This document shows positions 48,633 to 57,694 of a DNA stretch of 64,000 nucleotides, piece by piece. The stretch lies in NCBI RefSeq assembly GCF_000819865.1, contig NZ_CDDF01000019.1:62001-126000 (forward strand). Direction: 5' to 3'. The DNA comes from Aeromonas eucrenophila (GTDB lineage: Bacteria; Pseudomonadota; Gammaproteobacteria; Enterobacterales; Aeromonadaceae). The position numbers and the translations under genes are program-made. The notes under the pieces are model-generated. The model saw only the letters and a program-made list of their open reading frames with translations. It was not told the origin of the DNA and made no database searches. How positions within the stretch are numbered: the stretch's first letter is position 1; each line of letters begins with the position of its first letter.

Positions 48633-50396
48633 ATGACACATCACAATCACCGCCTGCGGGCGACTGCGCCCCTGCTCGGCTGTGCGCTGCTGGCCCCGCT
48701 GGCGATGGCCCAGCAGAGCAGCACGACCGGCGAGTTTCGCAAAGACAACAGCGCTGCCCAGATCTACAGCCAGGAGGGCATGGTCAACAACTTTGCCCAG
48801 AAGCTGCCGCTGGGGGCGACCTTCGCCCCTCTGCTGACCGCCTGGGACGCGGAGGATGGTGACCTCACGGCCAGCATCAGCCAGAAGAGCGGCGTCAATA
48901 CCCAGGTGCCCGGCAACTATGTGGCCCAGTACCAGGTCAGAGATGCCGGCTTGCCACATGAGGACGGTTTTGTTGGTTGGGGTGGCAGCACCACCACCTA
49001 CTCGCTGCCGGTGGCCGTCTATGATCCGGCGCGGGATCACCCCACCAATATGGTTGCCCTGGGGGCGCTCTGGGATGAGGGCCCCGTCATCAACAGCACC
49101 CTCTTCATGGCGGTGGGCAGCGAGCTGAGCCACCCCCTCTGGATCCCCGGCTTCACCCTGCCGCTGCTGGGAGATCGGCTCTCCATTCGCAGCTTCCAGG
49201 TGAAGGAGGGGCACTGGGGTGGCAACAACCGCCAGTTCGCGCTCCGGCTGACGGATCCCGACAGCGGCGAGGTGCTCTATGACGGCCCCCTGACCTTCAG
49301 CGGTGGCACTACCTTCACCCCCAGTGCCCCCATCTCCGTACTGGCGGATCGGGATTACACCTTCACCCTGCGCTACTTGGCCGGGGCGGACAACCAGGGC
49401 TTCAAGAGCAACGAGGCTGGCGAGTTCTGGCTCGGCGCCGAGGGGGTACAGGAGCAGGCGCTCTACCCCTATGCCCAGGTGCTGCCGGATGCCGCCAACC
49501 AGCTCGCCTTTGACCCGGGCCTGAGCCGCCCGCTCAAGGAGAAACTGCTCAGCAGCGCGGGGGGCAAGGAGGTGCTCCATGTCCGCAAGCTGCCGGGGGC
49601 CGAGGCCCAGTCGCTGAGCTACGCCATCGCGGATCCGGCGCTGGCGACTGTCCAGATCCAGCCGGGAGAAGGGGAAGATCGCCTGGTGCTGAGCGGGCTG
49701 CAGGAGGGGGAGACCAACCTGGAGATCCTGGCCAACGGCGAGCGGGTCGATCTGGTGCGCCTCGTCATCACGGCACCCAAGGCGGTGACGCTCTCCTACA
49801 GCTACATCGCCTACCCTGGCGAGACCAAGACTCACCTGTGGGATGACGGCGCCCTGATCCAGCGCGACATCACCCGCCGCTATGCCCCCTACAACATCCG
49901 GCTCAGCTGGGTCGACAACGGCGTGCTGGTGCACGAATGGGACAAGGATGGCGACGGTGGATCCTACGAGGAGGATCGCTCGGAGCGGGAGGCGCCGTTC
50001 GATGAAGGCTGGATCCCGAACAAGGGGCAGGTCTTCTCCAACCTCTATGTGATCCGCAGCTACAAGGATCCGGCGCGAGCCTGTGGTGGCTCCGGGGCGG
50101 GTTCGTCCATGGGCATGGGGCCAGATGATGCTCCCCCTCGTGCCGGCTATCGCGCCGCCTGCCCGGGCAACGCCACCGAGCTGGGTCAGTCCCTGACCCT
50201 GGCCCATGAGCTGGGCCACAACCTGGGGCTGTGGCACACCGGCAGCACCGAGTTGTATCGCAACAGCAACATCATGACCGCAGGTCGCCAGGAGGGGATC
50301 TTCTTCGCGTCCCAGTGGCGGGTGATCCACCAGACCCTGAGCAGCCGCATCGCCGCCGGGGATCCCGGGGTGAGCGAGGACAAGGCGCAGCGCTAG
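48633..50396 (+). CDS. Secreted metzincin-type metalloprotease of unassigned family
   Basis: A 587-residue exported protein (signal peptide to about residue 26, ending AMA). The N-terminal part resembles a HYR/DUF5011 Ig-like module (LTAWDAEDGDLT ... VPGNYVAQYQVRDA), followed by beta-rich regions. The C-terminal catalytic part has HELGHNLGLWH (H525, E526, H529, H535), the metzincin zinc site with the Gly spacing HExxHxxGxxH, and a Met-turn candidate NSNIMTAG. A Gly-rich loop with two cysteines precedes it. AAGGACAG precedes the ATG at 48633. The family is unclear; M66 or M12-like relatives are possible. Confidence 0.8.
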   Translation: MTHHNHRLRATAPLLGCALLAPLAMAQQSSTTGEFRKDNSAAQIYSQEGMVNNFAQKLPLGATFAPLLTAWDAEDGDLTASISQKSGVNTQVPGNYVAQYQVRDAGLPHEDGFVGWGGSTTTYSLPVAVYDPARDHPTNMVALGALWDEGPVINSTLFMAVGSELSHPLWIPGFTLPLLGDRLSIRSFQVKEGHWGGNNRQFALRLTDPDSGEVLYDGPLTFSGGTTFTPSAPISVLADRDYTFTLRYLAGADNQGFKSNEAGEFWLGAEGVQEQALYPYAQVLPDAANQLAFDPGLSRPLKEKLLSSAGGKEVLHVRKLPGAEAQSLSYAIADPALATVQIQPGEGEDRLVLSGLQEGETNLEILANGERVDLVRLVITAPKAVTLSYSYIAYPGETKTHLWDDGALIQRDITRRYAPYNIRLSWVDNGVLVHEWDKDGDGGSYEEDRSEREAPFDEGWIPNKGQVFSNLYVIRSYKDPARACGGSGAGSSMGMGPDDAPPRAGYRAACPGNATELGQSLTLAHELGHNLGLWHTGSTELYRNSNIMTAGRQEGIFFASQWRVIHQTLSSRIAAGDPGVSEDKAQR

Positions 50397-50412
50397 CACC
50401 CATAGGCAGCAT

Positions 50413-50447
50413 GGGCGGTGACAGGTTCGGGATGAACCTCACCGCCC
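50413..50447. repeat. Strong GC-rich hairpin between the two metalloprotease genes
   Basis: GGGCGGTGA-CA-GGTTC pairs with GAACC-TCACCGCCC (loop GGGAT). There is no T-run, so it is not a classical terminator; it could stabilise the upstream mRNA end or block read-through. Confidence 0.6.
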
Positions 50448-50467
50448 CGGCACAGAGATTCACATAA

Positions 50468-50503
50468 GGGTGGGGGCGGCACCGAGGAGCCGTCACCCGC
50501 CCC
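50468..50503. repeat. Second GC-rich hairpin upstream of the M66-like protease gene
   Basis: GGGTGGGGGCGGC and GCCGTCACCCGCCCC can pair imperfectly around CACCGAGGA. It lies about 50 bases before the likely protease start and may fold in its leader. Confidence 0.4.
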
Positions 50504-50554
50504 ATCAGGCTACCCATAACAGGGCATGTGGACATGCCCAACAGGATGAAAACC

Positions 50555-52924
50555 ATGACAATGAAAACCACGCACATCGCCAGCCTGATCATGGGCATAT
50601 TGGCGAGCGGCCCTCTGCTGGCCGCCGTCCAGGCCCCCCCTTCCCTGGTGTTCGACGACCAAGTCCCCATCAACGATCTGCAAGGCTCTCTCGCGGCCGA
50701 GGTGCAGTTTGCCCAGAGCCAAATCCTGCCGGCACAGCCGCGGGAGGGAGACAACCAGCCCTGGCTGGTGGCAGAGCGCAAGAGCCTGCTGCTGGTCAGG
50801 CCCCTGCAGGCCGACACCGCTGCGCCTATGACGGTGACGGTGCAGGATGGCGCCGGGCAGATGCTCGGGACCCTGGCGCTCAATCCACCCGGACAGCAAC
50901 CGAAAACGGCCTATTACCTCGACGGCTCACCTGAGGAGGGGGTCGACTTCACCCCGGGGCCGGGCACCAGTGGCGTCATCAACAGCAGCAGCGAGCTGGC
51001 AAAGCTGAGCGACCCCGCCGGCACCTTCCTGCTCGGCAAGTTGCAACCCCATGCCCTGCTGAGCATCCAGACCGCGGACGGACGCTGGGTGCGCGATATC
51101 CATCTGCCGGGCGGGGCCGCCCTGGAAGGCAAGATGGTGCGCACTGTTTCCAATGCCGGTTACAACTCGACCGTCTATTACAGCGGCCGCCAGGTGACGC
51201 TCTCCCGCGGCCAGACCCTGCAGTTCAAGTTCGTGAACGGCCAGTGGATCCGGGACGGGGAGCTTGAGAACAACGGCATCCGCTATGCGGCCGATGCCTG
51301 GAGCGCCGTGCTGCCGGCCGACTGGATCCGCCCGGGCATCAGCCTGCAGCTCAGCCAGGGTGCGCTCAGCGGCGAGCTGACGGATGTGCAGATAGGTGCC
51401 CCGAGCGAGCTGCTGATCCACACCATCGACATCGGCATGCTCACCTCCCCCCGCAACCAGTTCGCCTTCGCACAGGATCCCGAGGCGCACCGCGAGTATT
51501 TCCAGACGGTGCCCACCAGTCGGCTCATCGTCAGCCAGTACGCGCCCCTCTCCCTGGCCGAGGTGATGCTGCCGGATGGCACCCTGCTCACGGATTTTGA
51601 TCCCAGCCAGGGGGGCTGGCACGAGGGCACCATGCGTCAGCGCATCGGCAAGGAACTGGTCTCCCTCGGCATCGACAACGCCAACTACGGCATCAACAGC
51701 ACCGCCGGCGAGGGGGAGGGCAGCCACCCCTATGTGGTGGCCCAGCTGGCGGCCCACAACAGCCGCGGCAAGTACGCCAACGGGGTGCAGGTGCACGGTG
51801 GCTCAGGCGGCGGCGGCATCGTCACCCTCGACAGCTCCCTTGGCAACGAATTCAGCCACGAGGTGGGCCACAACTACGGCCTCGGTCACTACGTGGGGGG
51901 CTTCGCCGGCTCGGTGCATCGCAGCGCCGAGGCGGCCAATTCGAGCTGGGGTTGGGATGGGGACAAGAACCGCTTCATCCCGAACTTTGGTGCCAGCCGC
52001 AACGGCCAGAGCAGTTGCCTCGACGGCCAGTGCCAGGCGCCTTTCGATGGCCGCCCGTTCGGGTTCGACGCCATGGCGGGGGGCGCCCCCTTCTCCGGCT
52101 TCAACCGCTTCACCCTCTACACCCCCAACTCGGCCGCCATCATCCAGCGCTTCCTCGAGAGCAAGGCGGTGTTCGATGCCCACTCGGTGACCGGGTTCAG
52201 CAAGTGGAATGCCGCCACCGCGACCATGGAGCCCTATCAGCACAAGGTCGAGGCCCTGGAGCGGGTCAGTGCCCCCATGAACAGCCTGGGCGAGGCCGCA
52301 CTGACGGCCCTGCTGGCGCAGTACGATCTGGTCAAGGTGGCCATGTGGGATGGCAACTGGACCCGCAACATCCAGCCGCCCCCCGCCTCGGCCGCCAACG
52401 CGGGCCGCATCCTGACCCTGGATCACAATGCCGGCTACAACAGCGTGCTCTTCATCAACGGTCAGCAGATCACCGTCTCCCGTGGCTTCAAGAAGAGCTA
52501 CACCTCGGACGGCAACCGCTGGCAGGAAGGGGCGCCGGTGGACTCGCGGGCCCCGCGTAAGCCGCAAGGCTTCGGCCTGCCGGTGACGACGCTGGTGGGT
52601 TATTACGATCCCCAGGGCCAGTTGCCGAGCTACATCTACCCCGCGTTGCACGGCGCCTATGGCTTCAGCTACGGGGATGATGGCGCCCGCCTGACGACGG
52701 CTGACTGCCAACTGCAGGTGGAGACCCGTGACGGCACCTTGCACTTCCGGCTGACCAATCACCGCCAAAGCGCCAACCTGATGAACAAGTTCCACGTCAA
52801 CGTGCCGACGGCGAGCGAGCCGCGCAGCGCCGCCGTGATCTGCGCCGGGAACACCCTGGATCAGCAGGCGATTTCGGCGCCGGCCGAGACGCTGACTTAC
52901 ACCGTCAACGGACGCCCGCTGTAG
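50555..52924 (+). CDS. StcE/TagA-like M66 metalloprotease
   Basis: A 789-residue secreted protease (about 798 from an alternative GTG at 50528; ATG also at 50534 and 50546). The signal is MTMKTTHIASLIMGILASGPLLAA. The M66 zinc site is HEVGHNYGLGH (first His about residue 435), followed by the family motif SVHRSAEAANSSWGWDGDKNRF. M66 enzymes such as StcE and Vibrio TagA cut heavily O-glycosylated mucins. Two similar modules flank the catalytic part: NAGYNSTVYYSGRQVTLSRG (about 210) and NAGYNSVLFINGQQITVSRG (about 628). Confidence 0.9.
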   Translation: MTMKTTHIASLIMGILASGPLLAAVQAPPSLVFDDQVPINDLQGSLAAEVQFAQSQILPAQPREGDNQPWLVAERKSLLLVRPLQADTAAPMTVTVQDGAGQMLGTLALNPPGQQPKTAYYLDGSPEEGVDFTPGPGTSGVINSSSELAKLSDPAGTFLLGKLQPHALLSIQTADGRWVRDIHLPGGAALEGKMVRTVSNAGYNSTVYYSGRQVTLSRGQTLQFKFVNGQWIRDGELENNGIRYAADAWSAVLPADWIRPGISLQLSQGALSGELTDVQIGAPSELLIHTIDIGMLTSPRNQFAFAQDPEAHREYFQTVPTSRLIVSQYAPLSLAEVMLPDGTLLTDFDPSQGGWHEGTMRQRIGKELVSLGIDNANYGINSTAGEGEGSHPYVVAQLAAHNSRGKYANGVQVHGGSGGGGIVTLDSSLGNEFSHEVGHNYGLGHYVGGFAGSVHRSAEAANSSWGWDGDKNRFIPNFGASRNGQSSCLDGQCQAPFDGRPFGFDAMAGGAPFSGFNRFTLYTPNSAAIIQRFLESKAVFDAHSVTGFSKWNAATATMEPYQHKVEALERVSAPMNSLGEAALTALLAQYDLVKVAMWDGNWTRNIQPPPASAANAGRILTLDHNAGYNSVLFINGQQITVSRGFKKSYTSDGNRWQEGAPVDSRAPRKPQGFGLPVTTLVGYYDPQGQLPSYIYPALHGAYGFSYGDDGARLTTADCQLQVETRDGTLHFRLTNHRQSANLMNKFHVNVPTASEPRSAAVICAGNTLDQQAISAPAETLTYTVNGRPL

Positions 52925-52994
52925 TAGTGATTCATACTGCTTAGGCTGCTTTTGGTAGTGCTATATAGCGTTAAAAGCCGATGATTCATGCAAT

Positions 52995-53020
52995 AAAAAA
53001 GGCCCCTCGGGGCCTTTTTT
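52995..53020. terminator. Bidirectional terminator between the M66 protease gene and rlmA
   Basis: AAAAAAGGCCCC / GGGGCCTTTTTT hairpin with perfect A and T tracts. Confidence 0.93.
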
Positions 53021-53036
53021 CATGGGTGCTGAGTCA

Positions 53037-53837
53037 TCAGAGCGGCTTCTGCCACAGGCTCAGCAGCACGTCCTGCTCCAGCTCATCCGGTCCCTGGTGG
53101 GTGAAAGCGTGGCGCTGCTCACCACCGGCCCGCCAGCCGAGGCGGCTGGTTTCCAGTACGTGGCTGCGCAGGCCCTGATCCATGGTCATGGAGAACTGGC
53201 AGCGCTGCCGCTCCACCGGGTTGAGACCGGCCAGGCTTGGCCAGCTCAGGGGGTGCTCCATGCTCACCGGGTTGAGGCTGACCCTCAGCTGCCACTGGTG
53301 ACGCGGACCCGGTTGCAGCAGCAGCAGATAGCCGCCCGGCGCCAGCCAGCTGACCAGCTGCTCGGTCTTGATCTTGAGATCGTTGACCAGCAGCACCTGG
53401 GCCGTGCCGGCTTGCAGCGGGGCCCTGGCCGGGTCGGCGATGACGAAGTGGCCGTCCGGCTGCGCCTTGTTGGCGGCGAAGATGGCGTTTTTGGCCAAGT
53501 CGACCCCGCCGAAGCGCCAGCCGGGCAGGCGCTCGCTCAGGGCGCGGCAGTAGTAGCCTTCGCCGCAGCCGAGGTGGATCAGCTCCTGTTCGCCGAGGGG
53601 GGCCAGCAAGGCCGCCATGGCCTCGACCAGGGGCAGCTGGTGGCCCTGCTCCAGGAAGTGACGCTTGGCGCGCATCAGCAGGCGGCTGTCGCTGTCCTTG
53701 GGATCTTTCTTGCCGGGAATGAGGTCAAGATAACCTTCCGGGGCGGGATCGAAATGGTGCTTGTTGTCGCAATAGAGCCCGCGAGAGGCTTCGTGAAGAT
53801 GCAGGGCACCACGGCAGAGGGGGCATTGAAGGTGCAT
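53037..53837 (-). CDS. rlmA: 23S rRNA guanine-N1 methyltransferase RlmA
   Basis: RlmA methylates G745 of 23S rRNA (E. coli numbering). The 266-residue protein has the N-terminal zinc-binding part LQCPLCRGALHLHEASRGLYCDNKHHFD (read in parts, Cys 5, 8, 23 and a His), the PKDSDSRLLMRAKRHFLEQGHQLPL linker and the SAM motif HLGCGEGYYCRAL (about 88-100). Length and order match E. coli RlmA. It converges on the M66 protease gene. Confidence 0.94.
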   Translation of the reverse strand: MHLQCPLCRGALHLHEASRGLYCDNKHHFDPAPEGYLDLIPGKKDPKDSDSRLLMRAKRHFLEQGHQLPLVEAMAALLAPLGEQELIHLGCGEGYYCRALSERLPGWRFGGVDLAKNAIFAANKAQPDGHFVIADPARAPLQAGTAQVLLVNDLKIKTEQLVSWLAPGGYLLLLQPGPRHQWQLRVSLNPVSMEHPLSWPSLAGLNPVERQRCQFSMTMDQGLRSHVLETSRLGWRAGGEQRHAFTHQGPDELEQDVLLSLWQKPL

Positions 53838-53906
53838 AGGCTTGGATACTCTCTTGGCGAAGACCGGAACGGTGAAGGGCGTTCGGGATTATAGGGGAGA
53901 CGATCG

Positions 53907-53933
53907 AAAAAGGCTGCCGTGGCAGCCTTTTTA
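53907..53933. terminator. Terminator downstream of crp
   Basis: AAAAAGGCTGCC / GGCAGCCTTTTT hairpin with A and T tracts; it lies about 50 bases past the crp stop on the minus strand. Confidence 0.9.
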
Positions 53934-53981
53934 TCAGGCGGTGGTCTTTAAACGGCTTGTGCGCGGCCGTCAGACCCCCGG

Positions 53982-54620
53982 TCAGCGGGTACCAAACACC
54001 ACTATGGTCTTGCCGTGGGCGGAGATGAGCTCTTGCTCTTCCAGCATCTTGAGGATGCGGCCAACGGTTTCACGGGAGCAGCCGACGATCTGGCCTATCT
54101 CCTGACGGGTGATCTTGATCTGCATGCCATCCGGATGGGTCATGGCATCCGGCTGCTTGGCCAGGTTCAGCAGGGTCTGGGCGATCCGGCCGGTCACGTC
54201 CAAGAAGGCGAGGTTACCGACCTTCTGGCTGGTGTGCTGCAGGCGCTTGGCCATCTGGCCGGAGAGGCGCAGCAGTATGTCCGGGTTGACCTGGATCAGC
54301 TGGCGGAACTTCTTGTAGGAGATCTCGGCGACTTCACAGGCGCCTTTGGCTCGTACCCAGGCGGAACGTTCCGGGTTCTCGTTCTCTTCGAACATCCCCA
54401 TCTCGCCCAGGAAATCCCCCTGATTCAGGTAGGAGAGGATCATCTCCTTGCCTTCGTCATCCTTGATCAGGACGGCGACGGTTCCCTTCACGATGTAGTA
54501 GAGGGTTTCTGCCTTCTCGCCGGCGTGGATCAGGGTGCTCTTGGCGGGATACTTATGAATGTGGCAATGCGACAAGAACCACTCAAGGGTGGGATCGCTT
54601 TGCGGTTTGCCAATGATCAT
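53982..54620 (-). CDS. crp: cAMP receptor protein CRP
   Basis: CRP is the global cAMP-dependent regulator of carbon use. The 212-residue protein starts at 54620 ([20 protein letters not shown]) behind GAGGAAG; the open frame extends upstream but without family support. It is nearly identical to the E. coli protein as I recall it, including the cAMP pocket GEMGMF ... RSAWVRAK and the recognition helix [13 protein letters not shown]. It carries two extra residues (ENENPE in place of EGQE). Divergent from the yhfA-like osmC gene, as in E. coli. Confidence 0.98.
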   Translation of the reverse strand: MIIGKPQSDPTLEWFLSHCHIHKYPAKSTLIHAGEKAETLYYIVKGTVAVLIKDDEGKEMILSYLNQGDFLGEMGMFEENENPERSAWVRAKGACEVAEISYKKFRQLIQVNPDILLRLSGQMAKRLQHTSQKVGNLAFLDVTGRIAQTLLNLAKQPDAMTHPDGMQIKITRQEIGQIVGCSRETVGRILKMLEEQELISAHGKTIVVFGTR

Positions 54621-54934
54621 GAGACTTCCTCTGTAGTGTCTTTTTATGGACTCGTGCGTCCGGGCAAGTTGCCAAGCCTGCCATTCCTTCGTCTTTGGTC
54701 GCAGTAGAATAAGAGCCTTTGTCTGTGCTGACAAGGCTTTGGGACTGTGCCGTCCATCTCTGTGCATCGTTCTGCTGCGCCATCGCCGCCATTCTAGGCA
54801 AGAAGAGGTCGGAAGATGTTGATTTCGATCTATTTACGCTGGAAGTGCGCAAGATAATGGGGCATGTGCCACTCGGCCCCTGCTTGAGGTATGCTATGGG
54901 CGTCAGAACCGTCGTCATTGAGAGGAAATGTGAG
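54621..54934. other. Divergent intergenic region between crp and the OsmC-family gene
   Basis: About 310 bases that must hold both promoters. I found no convincing CRP box (TGTGA-N6-TCACA), although E. coli crp is autoregulated from the equivalent region. No coding frame here is convincing. Confidence 0.6.
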
Positions 54935-55339
54935 ATGAAAGCCAAGGTCAGCTGGGTGGAAGGCATGAAGTTTGTGGGCGAGAGCGAGTCCGGTCATCAA
55001 GTGACGCTGGACGGCGCCAACCCGGGCGAAGGTGCCAGCCCGATGGAGATGATCCTGCTGGCGGTCGGTGGTTGCAGCTCCATCGACGTGGTCTCCATCC
55101 TGGAGAAGGCGCGTCAGTCCGTGACGGCGTGCCACGTGGAGCTGGAAGGGGAGCGGGCCGAATCCGTCCCCCGGGTGTTTGAAAAGATCCATCTCAATTT
55201 CGTCGTGACCGGCAAGGGGCTGGCCGAGAAGCAGGTGGCCCGCGCGGTCGACTTGTCGATGGAGAAGTACTGTTCGGTTTCCCTGATGTTGGAAAAAGCG
55301 GTAGAAATTACCCATAGTTATCAAATTGTTGAAGCTTGA
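54935..55339 (+). CDS. yhfA: OsmC family protein, YhfA-like
   Basis: A 134-residue OsmC/Ohr-fold protein. GASPMEMILLAVGGCSSIDVVSILEKAR carries the conserved first cysteine (about 49), and EKYCSVSLMLEKAVEITHSYQI the second (about 110); OsmC/Ohr members use such pairs to reduce hydroperoxides, though YhfA activity is not established. The start at 54935 follows GAGAGG. E. coli yhfA is likewise divergent from crp, which supports orthology. Confidence 0.9.
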   Translation: MKAKVSWVEGMKFVGESESGHQVTLDGANPGEGASPMEMILLAVGGCSSIDVVSILEKARQSVTACHVELEGERAESVPRVFEKIHLNFVVTGKGLAEKQVARAVDLSMEKYCSVSLMLEKAVEITHSYQIVEA

Positions 55340-55388
55340 TAGTTTGTGGTTTGTCCCGTCTATAACGCCATGACATAAGGAAAGTGCG

Positions 55389-55688
55389 ATGAAAAAGACG
55401 ATAATGTTGCTTCCCCTGTTCGGACTGGCCGCCTGCAGCATGCCGCAGCCGACCCAGTATCAATACAGTCAGTATCAGTGTGGGGAAGAGTTGTTGGCCA
55501 TCACCTACGATGCCCAGGCCGACATGGTGCAGTTCCCTTATGCCGGGGTGTATCACAAGCTGGGTCGCATCGAGTCACCCAAAGACACGGCCAGCTATTC
55601 CGATGGCGTCACCACCTTCTCCCATCAGGACAAGAAGGCCACCCTGGTACAAAAAGGCGTGACTCTGCTCACCTGCGAGCTCAAATAA
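55389..55688 (+). CDS. MliC-type lysozyme inhibitor lipoprotein
   Basis: A 99-residue lipoprotein: signal MKKTIMLLPLFGLAAC with lipobox LAAC, lipidated Cys about 16. The mature part YQCGEELLAITYDAQADMVQF ... ASYSDGVTTFSHQDKKATLVQKGVTLLTCEL aligns in layout with E. coli MliC (the YTDG...F..K..EA..Y...C pattern), with two Cys that would form the conserved disulfide. MliC blocks C-type lysozyme and protects the wall. AAGGAAAG precedes the start. Own terminator follows. Confidence 0.82.
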   Translation: MKKTIMLLPLFGLAACSMPQPTQYQYSQYQCGEELLAITYDAQADMVQFPYAGVYHKLGRIESPKDTASYSDGVTTFSHQDKKATLVQKGVTLLTCELK

Positions 55689-55714
55689 CCCGCTGTCAGT
55701 CTGGTGTATCAACA

Positions 55715-55743
55715 AACGGCCCGCTTCAAGCGGGCCGTTGTGT
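55715..55743. terminator. Terminator between the MliC-like and DUF4136 genes
   Basis: AACGGCCCGCTT / AAGCGGGCCGTT hairpin followed by GTGTTAT; A-rich on the other side. Confidence 0.85.
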
Positions 55744-55751
55744 TATGGGGG

Positions 55752-56285
55752 TTAGCGCGCGGGCAGGGCGCCCAGTAGCTGCTCGGCAAGCTGCTGGCTC
55801 AGCTGGCTGCGGGCGTCGTCGTCGATGGGCACGTCACTGGCGAGCTGGATGGCGCTGCTCCACACGGTCTGCTGAGTCTTGCGGTCAAGCAGCATGATGG
55901 CCAGGGTGCCCTTGCGGGCATCGGCGCCGGCCTGCAGCCCGGGGGTCATGCCGAGACGGGCAAAGATCTCGCCGTCGCTCATGTCCTTGCTGCCTGCCAC
56001 TCCGATGGCGACCCAGACGTCGGCCTCATCGAGGGGCACGCTCTGCCAGCCCTTGCCATTGAGATCCCGACTGACCGCCTGCTGTACCGGCTCCAGCCAG
56101 CCGGCGGCGCTGTTGCCCGCATACTGGAACTGCTCGGCCAGCGCATAGCGCGGCGTCGTGCCATAGGTCCAGTTATCCGCCGGACGCACCACCATGGTAC
56201 CCGTCTCGACGGTGGGGGCGGCGGGGCCCGTGCTGCAACCCGCCAGCAGGGCCGCCAGTGTTAATGAGAGAAGTGCACCGCGCAT
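55752..56285 (-). CDS. DUF4136-like lipoprotein
   Basis: A 177-residue lipoprotein with signal MRGALLSLTLAALLAGC (lipobox LAGC). The mature part has DLNGKGWQSVPLDEADVWVAIGVAG and KGTLAIMLLDRKTQQTVWSSAIQ, an arrangement typical of DUF4136 lipoproteins (conserved D.DV.V and G.L...D..T...VW). Function is unknown. It lies 15 bases downstream of prkB on the same strand, so the two are probably cotranscribed. Confidence 0.78.
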   Translation of the reverse strand: MRGALLSLTLAALLAGCSTGPAAPTVETGTMVVRPADNWTYGTTPRYALAEQFQYAGNSAAGWLEPVQQAVSRDLNGKGWQSVPLDEADVWVAIGVAGSKDMSDGEIFARLGMTPGLQAGADARKGTLAIMLLDRKTQQTVWSSAIQLASDVPIDDDARSQLSQQLAEQLLGALPAR

Positions 56286-56300
56286 CGTAAGCTCCTTGGC

Positions 56301-57170
56301 TCAGGTGATCTTGCCGGTTTCGATCAGTTGCTGGATCAGGGGGCGCAGGATCAGCTCCATTGCAAAACCCATCTTGCCCCCCGGCACCACTATGGTGTTC
56401 ATCCTCGACATGAAGGCGCCGTCGATCATCGACAGCAGGTAGGGGAAGTCCACCTGCTTGATACCGCGAAACCGGATCACCAGCATACTCTCGTCCAGGC
56501 TGGGTATCACCTTGGCGCTGAAGGGGTTGGAGGTGTCGACGGTCGGCACCCGCTGGAAGTTGATGTGGGTGCGGGAGAACTGCGGGGTGATGAAGTTGAT
56601 GTAGTCATCCATGGAGCGAACGATGGAGTCGGTCACCGCCTCGCGGGAGTGGCCGCGCTCGGAGGTGTCGCGGATCAGCTTCTGGATCCACTCCAGGTTG
56701 ACGATGGGCACCACCCCGATGAGAAAGTCCACGTGGCGGGCCACGTTGTGCTCGCCGGTGACCACGCCGCCGTGCAGCCCCTCGTAGAACAGCAGATCCG
56801 TCTCCCCCGGCAGATCCTGCCAGGGGGTGAAGGTGCCCGGCATCTGGTTGAAGGGCACCGCCTCGTCGAAGCTGTGCAGGTAGCGCCGGTACTGGCCGTT
56901 GCCGTTCTGGCCGTACTCCTGGAAGAAAGACTCCAGCAGGCCGAAGTCGTTGGCCTCGGGCCCGAAGTAGCTGATGTGGCGTCCCTGCTCGCGGGCCTTG
57001 CGGATCGCCACGTCCATCTCGGGCCGGGTGTAGCGATGAAAACTGTCCCCCTCGACCACGGCCGCGTTGTACCCCAGCTGGTGGAACATGGAGCGAAAGG
57101 CGTTGGTGGAGGTGGAGGTGCCGGCACCGGACGAACCGGTAACCGCAATGATGGGATGCTTTGCCGACAT
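56301..57170 (-). CDS. prkB: Phosphoribulokinase-family protein PrkB
   Basis: A 289-residue P-loop kinase with GSSGAGTST (residues 12-20) and the phosphoribulokinase-like VVEGDSFHRYTRPEMD, LHSFDEAVPFNQMPGTFTPW and LLFYEGLHGGVV segments. It corresponds to E. coli PrkB, found between yheU and crp. Aeromonads are not known to fix carbon by the Calvin cycle, and no Rubisco gene is near, so the substrate is unlikely to be only ribulose 5-phosphate; the true role is unknown. Confidence 0.93.
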   Translation of the reverse strand: MSAKHPIIAVTGSSGAGTSTSTNAFRSMFHQLGYNAAVVEGDSFHRYTRPEMDVAIRKAREQGRHISYFGPEANDFGLLESFFQEYGQNGNGQYRRYLHSFDEAVPFNQMPGTFTPWQDLPGETDLLFYEGLHGGVVTGEHNVARHVDFLIGVVPIVNLEWIQKLIRDTSERGHSREAVTDSIVRSMDDYINFITPQFSRTHINFQRVPTVDTSNPFSAKVIPSLDESMLVIRFRGIKQVDFPYLLSMIDGAFMSRMNTIVVPGGKMGFAMELILRPLIQQLIETGKIT

Positions 57171-57368
57171 AGAATTCTCTCTTCCTTGGGAGTTCCCTTA
57201 TAAGGGGATGTTCAAAGCGCGGTCAAGTGGGTTCTATGGCCGAGGCCAGCCTCGGGATCCCTGAAAGGCAGCGAAAACAACTGTAATGAGCCATTCCAGT
57301 GCCTATTAGTGCTTTACAGGCATCAGCTGTTGGTCATATTCACTGCCTGTGGGATAGGTAACTGTGCC

Positions 57369-57611
57369 TTATTCAGGCATGTCCGGTGCGGCAAAACGAT
57401 GCAAGGACTCTAGAGGAACTATATTTATGCTCTCATGGAGTTCGCTGTAGACGATAACTGCGCTACCTTGCTGCAGTTGTTGTCTGACAGCATCGACCTT
57501 GTCGGCCAGACTGACATCCTGTTCACCGTATTCGGTACCCTCTTGCAGGACAAAGTGTTCGAGCAGGTTGTTGAGGGTATCCGGATCAAGCTCTTGCCAG
57601 GGGATTATCAT
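57369..57611 (-). CDS. yheU: YheU family protein
   Basis: An 80-residue conserved small protein beginning [29 protein letters not shown], close to E. coli YheU ([30 protein letters not shown] from memory, compared in parts). Function is unknown. An ATG six codons upstream (57629) would add MNEDEI and is less family-like. In E. coli yheT-yheU-prkB is one operon; here a diguanylate cyclase gene on the other strand separates yheU from yheT. It lies about 200 bases upstream of prkB. Confidence 0.9.
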   Translation of the reverse strand: MIIPWQELDPDTLNNLLEHFVLQEGTEYGEQDVSLADKVDAVRQQLQQGSAVIVYSELHESINIVPLESLHRFAAPDMPE

Positions 57612-57694
57612 GATTTCATCTTCGTTCATTGAAATGCGGACATTGTCTGCGTCTGGCCGCCAAGCGCAAGGGGTTTGTCTGCGGGAGGTCGTGC

